Part shown: positions 20,462 through 31,350 of the stretch, one piece after another | Numbering within the stretch: the first letter of the stretch is position 1 | Layout of the letters: each line of letters begins with the position of its first letter | DNA from: Heterodera schachtii | Lineage: Eukaryota; Nematoda; Chromadorea; Rhabditida; Heteroderidae | Reading direction: 5' to 3' | NCBI GenBank assembly: GCA_023374025.1 | Contig: SIJG01000041.1 | Coordinates: 1,192,856 to 1,256,855 of the forward strand | DNA length: 64,000 nt | Notes under the pieces: generated by a model | Told to the model about the DNA's origin: nothing | What the model saw: only the letters and a program-made list of their open reading frames with translations | Databases searched by the model: none | Program-made: the position numbers and the translations under genes

Positions 20462-20690
20462 TAGAGACCGACTAAAAAGCACCAAAAATCGCGAAAAAGG
20501 CACTATAAAAGGCACGAAAAAATTGAAAAAAAAGGCATGAAAAGGCGCGAAAATCCCGAAAAAGGCAAAAAAAGGCATAATAAAAGTCAACGTAGAAGCC
20601 TCAAACCAAGTGGAAAATGCCTTATTTATGCTTAATATATCGAAACTACTTCGCAGAAAAAAAGGCATATGCCTCAAAAGTCGGTCTCTA
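20462..20690. mobile_element. Small TAGAGACCGACT inverted-repeat element
   Basis: 229 bp with inverted ends TAGAGACCGACT and AGTCGGTCTCTA. The body is a run of AAAAAGGCA-like repeats. The flanks GTATAAC and GTTTAAC match at 6 of 7 positions, so the duplication is only approximate. The ends resemble those of the 34495 element, suggesting a related hAT-like family. Confidence 0.65.
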
Positions 20691-21211
20691 GTTTAACAAT
20701 TAATTGGAATGTGAATTTTATATGAGTCCCTCGGGCCTCTTATGGGAAATTAATTAACTTTGAATTGATTAAATAAAAACAAATGGCATTTTTGTCTTAT
20801 TCATAAAAAATTTATTTGCCTTTCTTTCGCTAATTTTGTTAAAATGGCACAAAAAATGGTCATTAATTTGATTGTTCAATCACCGAATAAAAGTCGTTTA
20901 AAAGGCATCGAACAAATTCTAAGATCATAATTAATGAACATTTATTTATTTCAAAATAGTTAAAGTGGTAATTTGTCGAATTCACTGATACACTGAAATA
21001 GCGAATTTCACTGGGTTTTGTGCCATCGTTTCAATTCACAATGCCATTTCAATTTCCCGAGGGATTTAAAATGAATGAAATGGTTTCTTAAAATATTTAA
21101 TTTTCCTTTGTTTTTTTATTTATTTTAAATAAATTAAAACTTTTAATTTTCTTTGTTTTTTAATGTTTTATTTCTTCGTCAAAAATCTTTTTTTTTCTAG
21201 AATGTTAAGCC
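20691..21211. other. AT-rich stretch without genes
   Basis: No open frame of interest, no repeat structure and no gene similarity were recognised. Confidence 0.5.
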
Positions 21212-21640
21212 CAAGGGCGTAGCCAGACCCTTGGCTTCGGGGGGAGGGGCGGGGGCTGAAGTCAAAAATTCGATTTTAGGGGTGTATTATTGTTTTTTCA
21301 GTCGATTTTTAAGGGTGTATTTTTCGTTATTTTGAAATCTTTGCAGTTAATTTTGTGGGGGTTGTCCGGGGGTGGCGAGAGGCCAACAGAGGAAATTGAC
21401 ATTTTAATGGCAACGACTTTCGGCACCACCCGTGCCCCAAAACTTTTTTTTTTAATTGGCTCAAAATCTCACAAAATGGAAAAAACGCGCCGCAATAAAT
21501 AAATAAATTTTTATTGATTTTTTCATTTTGAATAAATTTTCAAAAATGTTGCTTTTTGAAGTATTTTTATTGAAAATTTAAGATTTTCCTTGCTGGTACC
21601 CCCCCCAGACAAAGCCTCACTCAAATTTAGGAAGAAAACA
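21212..21640. mobile_element. MITE-like fragment with AAGGGCGTAGCCAGA terminus
   Basis: Begins CAAGGGCGTAGCCAGACC, a terminus common among small DNA transposons. The matching inverted end is not found. It includes GGGGTGTATTATTG and AAGGGTGTATTTTTCG, also present at 18205-18262 and, inverted, near 31000-31040. Confidence 0.45.
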
Positions 21641-21668
21641 CCATTTTAATTCATGAATTATAGACAGG

Positions 21669-22382
21669 GTTCCCAGATTAAAATTTGGAAAGCCTCATTT
21701 GACATGCAAAAAAGCCTCATTATGGGTCAAAAAGCTTCATTATGGTTTATGAATTTTTTTTAAATTCAAACCAATTTTCAGAAATTTTTTGTCCATATCT
21801 TTTTTATATTTTTTGTCCATATTATAATCCATATTTTGGGTTTTTTTATCCATATAAATCCGAGCCCTACTTACCACAAATTAACCTTATTCATCATCTT
21901 TCTCTTCAATACTTGAATTCTTAAAAGCTTCCCCCCCCCCCCCCCCCCCCTCTCCCACTCTCTCTTTTACTTATCCTCGCTTTTTTCTCTTTTCCCTCTT
22001 TGTCTCGCCCTCTTTCTCTCTCTCTCTCCCTCTTTCTCTTTTTGTTTTTCTCCTCACGCGTCCACTGGTGTCTGTCATACACTATTTCTCTGTGTTATTT
22101 TCTTTGTGCTCGCGGCCGCTGTCTGCTATACACTGTTTCTTTTTGTTTTTCTCCGCACGCGACCACAGGTGTCTGTCATACACTATTTCTCTGTTTTATT
22201 TTCATGCATGTCTATTGATGCGTCAAACGCGGAAACAACACAATCTATAAAAAACACTATTCTTTATTTTCTTTGCACATTCCCCCTCTTCTCTCGTTTT
22301 TTATGTCCATACATATTTCGGGACTTTTGTCCATATATTTTGGCCATATTCGCGATTTTATGTCCATATTTCTACGAGCCCT
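21669..22382. repeat. Truncated hAT-like ends and pyrimidine-rich repeats
   Basis: 21669 starts CAGGGTTCCCAGATTAAA followed by AAGCCTCATTT repeats, like the left end of the 11474 element, but no right end follows. Two right-type ends, TCCGAGCCCTA (about 21865) and ACGAGCCCTA (22382), come from other copies rich in TGTCCATAT. Between them lies a C run (21931-21950), a CT-rich tract, and three diverged copies of TGTCTGTCATACACTATTTC spaced about 60-70 bases apart (22070-22200). Confidence 0.5.
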
Positions 22383-22389
22383 AATCATG

Positions 22390-22540
22390 AAGCAGTCGTA
22401 TTTTGCCAATTGGTACTGCCCCGATTTGTACTGTTCCATATAAAAAAAGTACGAGTCGGGCAGTAAAAGTTGGCCTAATACGAATTGGGTTGTTTCCGTC
22501 CAACATCTCAAAGAAGGTGTGGTGCGCTCGGCCGACAAAT
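22390..22540 (-). other. Short gene-like fragment
   Basis: The minus strand reads RTTPSLRCWTETTQFVLGQ followed by LLLPDSYFFYMEQYKSGQYQ and AKYDCFM before stopping. The composition is protein-like and unlike the surrounding repeats, but it matches no family I recognise and has no start or splice context. Confidence 0.25.
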
Positions 22541-22773
22541 CCGTTAATTTGAATTTTGTTACGATTACATATGCATTCGATCGACGTTAATTGTCATTCT
22601 AAATGAAAAATCCAAAATTCGCCGTTAATTAGTCATTAAAAAATCCAGAATTCGCCTTTTCGTCATTTTCGGAACGAAAAAAATTTCATTGTTCATCGTT
22701 AAGTAGTCATAAATTCGCCTTCCGGTAATCATTTTCAAATTGGGAAAGTGAGCAAAAAATTTGAAATTTTTGA

Positions 22774-22783
22774 TATATAAAAG
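22774..22783 (+). promoter_or_regulatory. TATA-like box upstream of the phosphatase gene
   Basis: TATATAAAAG followed by GGCGG, about 230 bases before the phosphatase ATG. It is the best TATA match near a gene start in the window, but the surrounding DNA is AT-rich. Confidence 0.3.
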
Positions 22784-23008
22784 GGCGGAAAATGTCTAAA
22801 TCTTACTTAATTTAATTTTCCTCATTTCACGCCTATTATTTTCGACACGCCTGCGCCTAATTACAGAGGTGTGCCTTCTTCATTCTTCACCATCGCCCAT
22901 TCTACTCGCCCCTCCACCCTCCATTAGCACATCATCATTTTTTTCCCTTTGTAGTGATCAACAACGCTCTGCTGCGCATTTCAACCGCAACGCACACACC
23001 AAACGCGG

Positions 23009-24302
23009 ATGTCCGGGGCTAGAAGTGGACGCCAAAAGAGGGGCCAGAAGGAAGCACCGCGACGCCCAACCCGCCGGTCAACGCAGAAGACTCGTCAGGC
23101 CGGCACTCAGCAGCAGCAAGGGCGTGCAACAACAACGCAGGACCAGAGTGTGCTCGCGCAGGCGCCAACTCTTCGCAGATGGGAGGACACGGCCGAATTC
23201 TTCATCGCCCTGGAACGCTTCGTCAACGAGACAACGCCGCGCTCCGTGCAGGACCTGGTCAGCGAATTCACCGAACTCAACGCAGCGCCACGACCGGAGC
23301 CATCGCCTGAGTTTACACGGTGGGTTTTGGCGTCGTTTTCAATTTATATGCATGTCTAATCTTCCTAGTTAACCGTTTCAGGAACATGGAATGCAACCGC
23401 TACCGGGATGTGATCTGCACGGAAATCAGCCGGGTGCGACTCCACAGCGGACGCTACATCCACGCCAACTGGGTCAGCACGTTCGGCGAGAACCGCTTCA
23501 TCTGCACGCAGGACCCGCTCGAGACGACATGCGACGACTTCTGGGCAATGATCGTGCAGGAGAACATCGAAAGCATTGTGATGCTCTGCGACGCCGTCGA
23601 ACAAAACAAGACCAAGTGCCCTGAGTACTGGCCGACATCGGACACAAAGGTGGGTTTTTTCCCGAGATATTTGTGAATCATTTTCGCTTCCCTCTTTCTC
23701 CTTAAAGCAATTGCATTTCGCAAACAAGACAATCATCGTACTCTACAAAGAAGAGATAGCAATGGAGCCGGATCTCTACAGGACCAAACTGGCAGTGTTC
23801 TCTCACCGTGGCTGCATCATCATCCATCATTATCACTGGCGCCGATCAGGCGACCACGAAAATGACGATCTGCCTCTCTGCCTTACGGCCATGCCATTTA
23901 TCGGACCAACCTTGGTTCACTGCTCAGCGGGTGTGTTTACGGAAAAAAGGAACATAAGAAAAATTAATCATATTTTACCCCATTATAGGAATCGGACGCA
24001 CTGGAGCGCTCGTGGCGGTGTACTTGGCCAACCAAACGCTGCACCTCGGCCAGCCTCTCAACATCTTCGCTCTCATCAGTGACCTCAGGCGCCAACGATC
24101 GCAAAGCATACAGACGACCGACCAGTACCTCTTCATTTACTTCGTGATTCTTCGGTGGATTTTCAAATTTCATCAAACAAAAATGCAATTTTTCGTTTTT
24201 TTTTTCAGTTATGCACAAAACAAGGCGTCAAAGCTGAACATCAACGTGAACGCGCTCAACGCCCTTGTGCAGGCACTGAACTCCACCATGCGACGGGGCT
24301 GA
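23009..24302 (+). CDS. Protein tyrosine phosphatase, classical PTP domain
   Basis: Exons 23009-23319, 23382-23649, 23708-23930, 23989-24154 and 24209-24302 join in frame (about 353 aa). After a basic Gln/Arg-rich N-terminus (residues 1-55) comes a single PTP domain: CNRYRDVIC (substrate-loop NRY), GRYIHANWV, FICTQDPLETTCDDFW, CPEYWP, then the signature HCSAGIGRTG split by an intron after the first Gly codon base, with catalytic Cys and P-loop Arg intact, and QTTDQYLF carrying the catalytic-water Gln. The region where WPD is expected reads HYHWRRSGDHENDDL, so the general-acid loop is altered. Length and single-domain layout fit the many small nematode PTPs. It could be a weak or substrate-trapping phosphatase. 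It is the source of the fragment at 17636-17944. Confidence 0.88.
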
Positions 24303-24640
24303 GCTGCTGCTGACGTCGCCGGGCCGGCCGATGACGGAGGGATCGTCAGGGCAGAATATGATCATTTGCGAATGTATTGCGTTGTCAGCGTGTCCATAAC
24401 TGTCATAATACCCCATATTGTAATTGCCATTACCCCCTATCACTTGTTGTTTTGTCTGTGTGCCCATAAACTGTCATAATGCCTCATATTAAAACTAAGT
24501 TTTTTTAAGAGCAAAAACATTCCATATATATCAGAGTTTCAAAGTGTACTTATTTCAGCGTTGCGTGATTATTTTTGGATTTGAAAAAAAAAATGCCAAA
24601 TTTGAATGACTGTTTTTGGTTGAAAAATTATTACCATAAA
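24303..24640. other. Intergenic, phosphatase 3' side
   Basis: Contains two diverged copies of ACTGTCATAATRCC about 70 bases apart (24404 and 24471) and otherwise AT-rich sequence. No gene is seen. Confidence 0.45.
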
Positions 24641-24645
24641 AAAGA

Positions 24646-25510
24646 TGGTAATAGTACCGATGGTACCGCACCTTTTTTGAAATTTTTTCCAAAAATTTAT
24701 TAAGTAGTAAAAAATATTTATTAGTAAGTTTTCGGGGGTCGCTGATCACGAATATGACATCAATTTCTGTACTTCCGGGTTATGTCGCCCCCCCCCCCCT
24801 CAAAAAAATTCCAAAATTCGTAATTTGGGGTTTCCAACGTCGCTGATCACGAATATGATATTTATTTTAACATCTGATGACTTTTAATCATAGATTTGAC
24901 AAAATATCTATGATTTTAGAAAAATATGAAAATTCAATTAAGTCATGAAAAGAGTCAGACAGGTTGCATAAAGGCAGCGATATTGCGCAAAATCTCGTCA
25001 AATTCATCAACATTTCGTCGCTTAGCGTCCTGCCGCCACAAAAAATAATTTATGTGTGAAAACTGTAAAATTAATTTATGCGCTTTTCTGTCCCCAATTG
25101 GCCAAAACTGGGCAGGGGGGAGGGGGGGGGGGGGTCCGATCATTCCTTGCACTCTTTTGTCCCAAATCCTCTAAACAACCACAAAAAAAATTGGCCAAAA
25201 ATGCCTTATAATTTCGAATCTCTTCTTCCGCACTGCGCGAATGAATTGGGCGCTGCTGAATTTATGCCACCTGTCTGACTCTTTTCATGACTTAATTGAA
25301 TTTTCATATTTTTCTAAAATCATAGATATTTTGTCAAATCTATGATTAAAAGTCATCAGATGTTAAAATAAATATCATATTCGTGATCAGCGACGTTGGA
25401 AACCCCAAATTACGAATTTTGGAATTTTTTTGACGGGGGGCGACATAACCCGGAAGTACCTCAATTTCACCCAATTCCGAATTCCTGACCCGAACTCTAA
25501 CAAAAAGTCG
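24646..25510. mobile_element. Foldback element with 190-bp arms and a captured 300-bp core
   Basis: The arms 24769-24963 and 25270-25459 are inverted copies. Outside them are foldback-family cores (GGGGTCGCTGATCACGAA at 24735; ATTCCTGACCCGAACTC at 25480), with GGTAATAGTACC near 24648. The spacer 24964-25269 is unrelated to the arms: the minus strand has a GGCGGCAG acceptor-like site followed by DAKRRNVDEFDEILRNIAAF, MQPV and a stop. This looks like a captured last exon. Confidence 0.7.
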
Positions 25511-25762
25511 AAAACTTAGATTTTCGATTTTAACATTTTTGGTTCACTTTGTTTAAATACACGGAAACGAACTGAAAAGACATCATTGCTTCAATAAAAA
25601 ATAATAAATATTTTTTACGGCTTTATAAAATAGTGGGGAAAATTCATGAAACCCAAGGACATTTAAAAATTTTTGCTATTGCAATGAAAATGGTTAATAT
25701 TTATTGATTTATTCAAATGGCTTGTATTTTTCACCGGAATGGATTTTTTCCAATTTTTTTTC

Positions 25763-26174
25763 TTTTCACTGATCATTTTCTCATTTCTGCGCACGTGAGG
25801 TCAAAGTTCACCTTCACCAGCAGTAAGAGCGCTTTCACCTGATTCAACTTCCAATAAATTTCTTTCTTTGGTCAATTGACTGCTTGCCAGTGAAAAAACT
25901 CGTTCCACGAATGCATTGGATGTCGGAATCTTTAAAATAAAAAATCATTTATTTTTTTACTTTTAATGACTGAAAAAGCTGCATACAAATTTTTGTAGCC
26001 CTCTATAGCAGCATCCGCCTCAAAAATTCCTTTCCATTTATCTTCAGCTGATTTAAGCCAAAATTCTTCGGGAATGCCTGCCAATGTTTGGTTCACCGCA
26101 GACACTTCATCAAACAGTTCATCCAAATGCGCTATTTCGTTGTTCAGCAAGTTGCACAACTTCTGCATAATCAA
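25763..26174 (-). pseudogene. hAT transposase C-terminal remnant
   Basis: The minus strand reads NLLNNEIAHLDELFDEVSAV ... EDKWKGIFEADAAIEGYKN ... YAAFSVI, then IPTSNAFVERVFSLASSQLT and KERNLLEVES. The motif P-x-S-N-x-x-V-E-R-x-F-S followed by T-x-x-R-x-x-L is the hAT dimerisation region. After one extra base the frame continues VKALLLLVKVNFDLTCAEM and stops. The catalytic Asp and Glu region upstream is absent. This is the only hAT coding trace in the window and may be a relative of the source for the many small hAT-like elements. Confidence 0.75.
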
Positions 26175-26575
26175 AGGATGATTTTTAAATTGTCCATGAA
26201 ATATTTTTTGGTAGTAATTGTAGTGGCGACATGAAGTTTAGGCACCGGGAAGTTTGGGCACCAGGAAGTTTGGGCACCAGAAATTTGGGCACCAGAGTAA
26301 GGGATTTAAAAAAAATAAAACAAAAAAAATGTAAAATGGTTATATAAATCATTAAAATTTAATAAATTTTAACAACAACCCTGTGCTTAAAAATTTATAT
26401 TTTCTTGGAAATTAAAAAATTTATATATGGAAACCTGGTAATCTTATTATTTGTTGAATTCTTAAACTGTTTAAACGTAGAGTTAAACTGTACTAATTAT
26501 TGTTTGAACTTAGGCCTGAATATCCGGATTAGTTAGGCCCGGAATATCAAACGACCCGTCTAATTATGTTTAAAC

Positions 26576-27814
26576 TAGGGTTAAGCCCCGAGCCCTCGGG
26601 GGGCAAAAAGTCGGGGCCGGGGACCTCGGGGCGCGACATGTCGGGGGTCGGGTCGGGGGGAAGCTCAATTGTCGGGGGTCGGGGACCCCGATCGGGTAGT
26701 GATCAACGAAATTTTTTAACGAAAAACTCAATTTTTATTTTTAAATTCCCGTAAATCTTCCTTTTTTTCACTTTAATCATCTGATTTCGTTAGCGCCAGC
26801 AAGAATGAGTCCAAGCTGGCCTTTAAACCAGGGTTACCCTTGAAAATTTCCCGAAATAAGAACATCGCTGGTCAAAAATAAGATTTTAGGGTCAAAAATA
26901 AGGACAAATCTTACAAATAATGACAAAGGATAACCCTGCGTTAAACCAGGGGCTTCCATTTGTTCTTATTTATAAGAATTTCTAATTTTGGGGTAGCGAC
27001 GAAAATTGTTCTGCTTTCTTAAATATATTTATAATTTTGAAATTTTATGGCATATGTCACTATTTCAAGAAATTTTAAGGTCTGCCGCAAAATTTTTTGA
27101 TCTTTTGATCCCGAATTTACTGAAATTTGTCCTTATTTCTAACCTTTTCTTATTTTCAGGTTTCACCTAAACTTTTTAAATTTTTTCTGATTAATGTTTT
27201 ATTTCGCTGGTTGAGAAAAAAAACTTTAAAATGGCCATTTTTATGTAAAAAATGCTACAAAAACTCCCAATTTTCAATTTTTTTTTCCGGCGGCATCTTG
27301 TCGGTACCACCGGCCGCAAAAGCTTATTTTTTCTTAAAAATTTGGCTCAAAATCGCGCAAAAATTGGTCATTTTTGGTGAAAATATGTGGGCAAAATGAA
27401 CTCAAATTTTGAAAAAATGTTGCAAAATGTTCTTATTTTTGACCCTAAAATCTTATTTTTCGGCCTTGGTGTTCATATTTTGAAAAATTACCGATCGGCA
27501 CCATGGTTTTGGGGGACCGGCGATGCCGATAGGCGCCACCGGAAAGTTTTTCGTAATTTTTAATGAATTTTATTAAGTAAATTTATTCAAAATCTCAAAA
27601 ATTTTCAATATTTTCCGCCTTCGTGGATAAATTAACTTTTAAATTTTTAAAACGCTCGGAGTCCCCAATCCCCCGAAATAGTGTCGGGGGGTCGGGGGCA
27701 AAAAGTCGGGGGTCGGGGACCTCGGGGGATGACATGTCGGGGGTCGGGTCGGGGGATCGGCCCAAAAAACGTCTCGGGTCGGGTCGGGGGGCTCGGGGTC
27801 GGGGCTTAACCCTA
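26576..27814. mobile_element. hAT-like element with TAGGGTTAAGCCCC ends
   Basis: 1239 bp with inverted ends TAGGGTTAAGCCCCGAGCCC and the complement GGGGCTTAACCCTA, and exact 8-bp duplications GTTTAAAC (26568-26575 and 27815-27822). Subterminal GTCGGGG-rich blocks occur at both ends. It contains the hairpin GGCGATGCCGATAGGCGCCA (27519-27540) and a nested 110-bp element. No coding region. Confidence 0.88.
26829..26938. mobile_element. 110-bp nested hAT-like MITE
   Basis: Inverted ends CAGGGTTACCCTT and AAGGATAACCCTG, flanked by CTTTAAAC and CGTTAAAC (7 of 8 match). It lies inside the 26576-27814 element. The body carries GGTCAAAAATAAGATTTTAG. Confidence 0.75.
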
Positions 27815-27912
27815 GTTTAAACTCATAACATTTAAAGTCTTGAACAGACCAAGCCTTGTAATGATACAAATGATACATATGTATACATTAATATAGAATG
27901 AATGGTAATGAA

Positions 27913-28091
27913 TAGAGACCGGACGGGGCCGGGGCCCGCCGGGATTTTTCCGGACCCCCGGTCCTGGTTTTTTGGACAAACCACCTGGACCGGGAGTCCC
28001 GGAAAAACGGGAGTCCCGGAGCCGGGATCCGCCCGGGTCCATTTTCCAAGTCCTGGCCCCGGTTCCGGCCATTTCAAAATTCCAGTCTCTA
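27913..28091. mobile_element. 179-bp TAGAGACCGGAC hAT-like element
   Basis: Left end TAGAGACCGGACGGGG, right end AGTCTCTA, flanked by GTAATGAA (27905-27912) and GTAATGAG (28092-28099), 7 of 8 match. The interior is GC-rich with CCGGGAGTCCCGG-like palindromes. It is nested in the 26227-28261 element. Confidence 0.8.
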
Positions 28092-28359
28092 GTAATGAGT
28101 CTAGCAAAATAAGCAGGTTAATTGAGCGTATATTCGTTCAAAATAAAATTTACTCTGCTTGTAAATTAGATGTTTGCAATTTAAAGACAATTAAAAACAT
28201 TTTTATTTTTAAATCCTTAATTTGATGCCCAAAGTTCCCGGTGCGCAAACTTCCGCCCCCCATTGTAGTTGGTACCATTTACATTTTTATTGACATAATG
28301 CCATAATTTAATATCCAAATATGTTATAAATTCAAAAATTTATTTAAATGCTCACTTCC

Positions 28360-29454
28360 CGGTCGGGGTCGTTTTCGCGTGGCCGTTTTCGCGTGGCCAT
28401 TTTCGCGTGGCCGTTTTCGCGTGGGGACGTTTTCGCGTGGCTGGGGTACGTTTTCGCGTGGCCGTTTTCGCGTGGGGTACGTTTTCGCGTGAGTACCTGT
28501 TTAGGACTGAAATTGTTCGGATTTGTCAAAACATCCATGTTTCGAATCCCGAACCCAAATTCGAACAAATTTCTTAACTTTTTTGTTTTTTATTTCTTGC
28601 GGCTAATATCTTCTACAACAATTTGTCAGTTTGGTCGGATGTGCGCCAAACGGAAAAAAATAAAATTTTATAAAAGCACATACATAATATAACAAAATAA
28701 CAAATTTCAGAACAAAATAAGGTCGCATTTCATAGTTTCGGGAAACACCAGTGAGATTGTTAACGTTTTCGGGATTCACATTGACATTTGCATAATTGTG
28801 ATCATTTTGGGGGAGGTGATTGTTATTGATGTTGTTATAACGGTGGATGAGACGACCGCCAAATTCGGCCATCGTTCCAAAATAAGCTGTAACATGCGCG
28901 TATAAATTGCGGCACACTTCGATGTTAAAAGACAGTAGCAAATTTGGAAAGACCCAACCATATCTCCTAAAAAGCTTAAACATTGTGACAACACAATTAA
29001 CTTTACTTTGCCAACAACACATAAATTTGGCTGAAAAGCGGTGGCGTCAATGAAAAAATGCCGTCCGCGTAAATAGTCCAATCCGCCGTAGAAAATTTCT
29101 AAATCCATCTGCGCTTAATTAGTCGAAAACATAGAGTGCGCCGTCATGTTCGAACTTAACTTTGTTCCGTTTTGTTTTAATTTTTTGCTGCTGGTCCATA
29201 TTATATAATTGAAATAGCCTTAATTTAGTTTATAAACTCACTTAATTATAAAATAAAAACTCGTTAGAAAAAGAGCGAAACAAATTTTGGTAAAATATAA
29301 TGTGAGTTATGCAACCACGCGAAAACGGCCACGCGAAAACGTCCCCACGCGAAAACGGCCACGCGAAAACGACCCTCACGCGAAAACGGCCACGCGAAAA
29401 TGGCCACGCGAAAACGGCCACGCGAAAACGGCCACGCGAAAACGTCCTGGCCCC
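28360..29454. mobile_element. MULE with tandem-repeat ends and transposase remnant
   Basis: Both ends are arrays of a 16-17-bp unit, CGTTTTCGCGTGGC at the left (about 28370-28492) and its inverse at the right (29312-29446). The exact 9-bp duplication CTCACTTCC flanks them (28351-28359 and 29455-29463). Nine bases is the usual Mutator-like target duplication. The interior carries a decayed MULE transposase on the minus strand, which supports the classification. Confidence 0.8.
28810..29108 (-). pseudogene. MULE transposase fragment
   Basis: The minus strand reads DLEIFYGGLDYLRGRHFFID followed by AT, then a worn stretch, then SFQICYCLLTSKCAAIYTRM and LQLILERWPNL. The first part fits the strand holding the first catalytic Asp (FFIDAT). 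The second fits the P-x-x-Y-x-L-L...K...Y-x-x-x-L core of the MULE domain. The remaining catalytic residues are not found. A related piece (FWMLQLIVHGWPNF) occurs on the minus strand near 30425-30465. Confidence 0.6.
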
Positions 29455-29463
29455 CTCACTTCC

Positions 29464-30241
29464 AAGGACGTCCTTGGCATCCAATTACATTTTTTATTTT
29501 CAAGAAAGAGGGCCCAATTTCATGGACGTCCTTGCCATTCATTTCTTAAATTAGACTAGTTCGATATTTAAATTAAAATAAATTATTTTCACAATTGTCA
29601 ACCTATATTTCGGTGCTCAACTTACATATGTATGTATCATAAAATGATTTATATTTGTGTCTCGTCTTTACTACTTTTATCTCCTGTGTGTGCATTTCTA
29701 GGTGGTCGTCAAACATTCATTCTGCATTAATCTCGACACTTCGTTTTTAAATTTCTTACTAGGGCTGGAGCTCGATCCGTAAACACGGCAATTTGAGTCC
29801 GCGTTCCACAACCGTGGGATATTTCTGTCCGCGCTCCACCCGTGTTGCCATAAAAAATCATTTGCCACTAAAATACCCCAAAAAATCCTCATTTGGAATG
29901 TAAAATCATTAATTTTAAAAATAAAAAAATGCAAACAAAATCAATTAAGAGCAGGGCTCCAAGTTTTTTCTTTCAGAAAAGGACAAACGATGCAAAAACT
30001 AAGATTTTGATCCCAAAAATAAGATTTTTTGAAAAAATGACTTTTTACCGTATAAAAACAGCTAAAAAAAGCACGGTGGGGGTCGGTTTAGTCTGGCGTT
30101 TTAGTCTATCAAAATGTTTTTGTCCTACATTGATCCTATTCTAATTTTTTTTTTTCTAAAATGCTTAAATTTAATATAAAAACTTCTTTATCAATGTATT
30201 TGCAATGAAAAATAACAAAACATTGAAAAATTATTACAGAC
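29464..30241. other. Repeat debris
   Basis: Contains AAGGACGTCCTTGGCAT and GGACGTCCTTGCCAT, a TAGGGCTGGAGCTCG end (29760) and a CAGGGCTCCAAG end (29951), both hAT-like, with no partners found. No gene is seen. Confidence 0.4.
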
Positions 30242-30249
30242 AGATTTCT

Positions 30250-30690
30250 TATTTTAGATAAATATCAACGAGAAAATTGATGATATTATCGGGATTAACA
30301 TTGGCATGGTAATTTTGATTATTTTGGTGAGCAGGGTTAAGTTTTTGATGGTATTATAACCATGTAAGAATCGAGAATTCTCACATCGGCGGCATCGCCA
30401 GCTACAAGTCCAACGATATGGTGTCAGCTGCAAAATTTGGCCATCCGTGGACAATCAGTTGAAGCATCCAGAAGTGAGAAGGAAGTACACAATCGGAAAA
30501 CCCCAATTTTCGCCTAAAAAGACAAAAAAAATGAAAAATGAGAAAAAAATTAGGGTTTACTTTGTTAGAAGCACGGATAGAGGTCACTTCGCCGCGGCCA
30601 GCATCTCGCCGCAAGAAACTCGCCGCGGCGCTATCTCGCCGCCGTCCAACTCGCCGTGCCTTGTTTTTTGGCTATCTCGCCGCCAGATTT
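30250..30690. mobile_element. Decayed MULE-like element, one end visible
   Basis: 30260-30440 is a diverged copy of the interior of the 28360-29454 element (ATTCACATTGACATTTGCAT against ATTAACATTGGCATGG, then GTTATAAC). The right side 30575-30690 is an array of TCGCCGCGG-type repeats, the same motif as the ends of the 31692-32239 element. A left end and duplication were not found. Confidence 0.5.
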
Positions 30691-30754
30691 TTCGTTAAAA
30701 AGTAGTCATCATCTCAATATTTTCATTCAGATGTTTATTTCAATAAGTCATTAA

Positions 30755-31318
30755 TAGGGCTGTGAATTTTAGGTTTTAACTAAATTTTTTGCTCAATTGT
30801 TTTGAAGAAAGGAGCTCAAAAAACGCATTTCTGCGTTGAATTTTTCGATTCTGACTTCATTATCCGTCACTAGAAATCACTATTTTGGCGTTTCGTCACT
30901 AAAATAGTGAAAAGTCACTATTTTGGCATTTTGTCACTATTTTTTTCACTATTTCGACATTTTTGGAAAATTTCTCAACAAAAATGCAATAAAAACGAAA
31001 ATTACACCCCTAAGAATCGACCCAAATTTTCAAAAATACACTCCTAAAAAATGAAAAAAATTTTCTTAAAAATTCATTTTCTTGGCAAGAATTTTTAATT
31101 TTAAAAATTATTTTTTAGATACCTATTTTGGGTTTTTGCTCTTAAAAATCCCAGTGCTACTAATTTGCAACTGCAATCAGTGAAAAAAATTATTTTTGCT
31201 TAATTTTTGGCTGAAAATTATGTCACTTTTTCGCACTTTTTGGCACTATTTTGGCATTTTTACTCACTATTTTAGTTAACTATTTCGAGATTTTTGGTCA
31301 CTAAAATTCACAGCCCTA
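30755..31318. mobile_element. hAT-like element with TAGGGCTGTGAATTTTAG ends
   Basis: 564 bp with inverted ends TAGGGCTGTGAATTTTAG and CTAAAATTCACAGCCCTA, and the exact 8-bp duplication GTCATTAA (30747-30754 and 31319-31326). The body is rich in TCACTATTTTGGCATTTT repeats. No coding region. Confidence 0.9.
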
Positions 31319-31350
31319 GTCATTAAATAACAAAATCACGTGTCCATAAC

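Larger units (their letters stand above)
26227..28261. mobile_element. MULE-like element with repeated-end structure, host of three nested elements
   Basis: The left end carries about three copies of GGAAGTTTGGGCACCA (26231-26296). The right end has the inverted form (CCCAAAGTTCCCGGTGCGCA, 28227-28252). The flanks ATTGTAGTG (26217-26225) and ATTGTAGTT (28262-28270) match at 8 of 9 positions, the duplication length of Mutator-like elements. It has been filled by two hAT-like elements, one of which carries a third. No transposase is recognised inside. Confidence 0.6.

Noticed and set aside
22869..23372. A 167-codon Arg/Ser-rich frame overlapping the phosphatase start
   Set aside because: It is an out-of-frame shadow of the first phosphatase exon, which joins correctly to the PTP domain.
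28363..29446. CRISPR-like appearance of regularly repeated CGCGAAAAC units
   Set aside because: Units are contiguous with no unique spacers and lie in inverted orientation at the two ends of a MULE with a 9-bp duplication; the host is a eukaryote.
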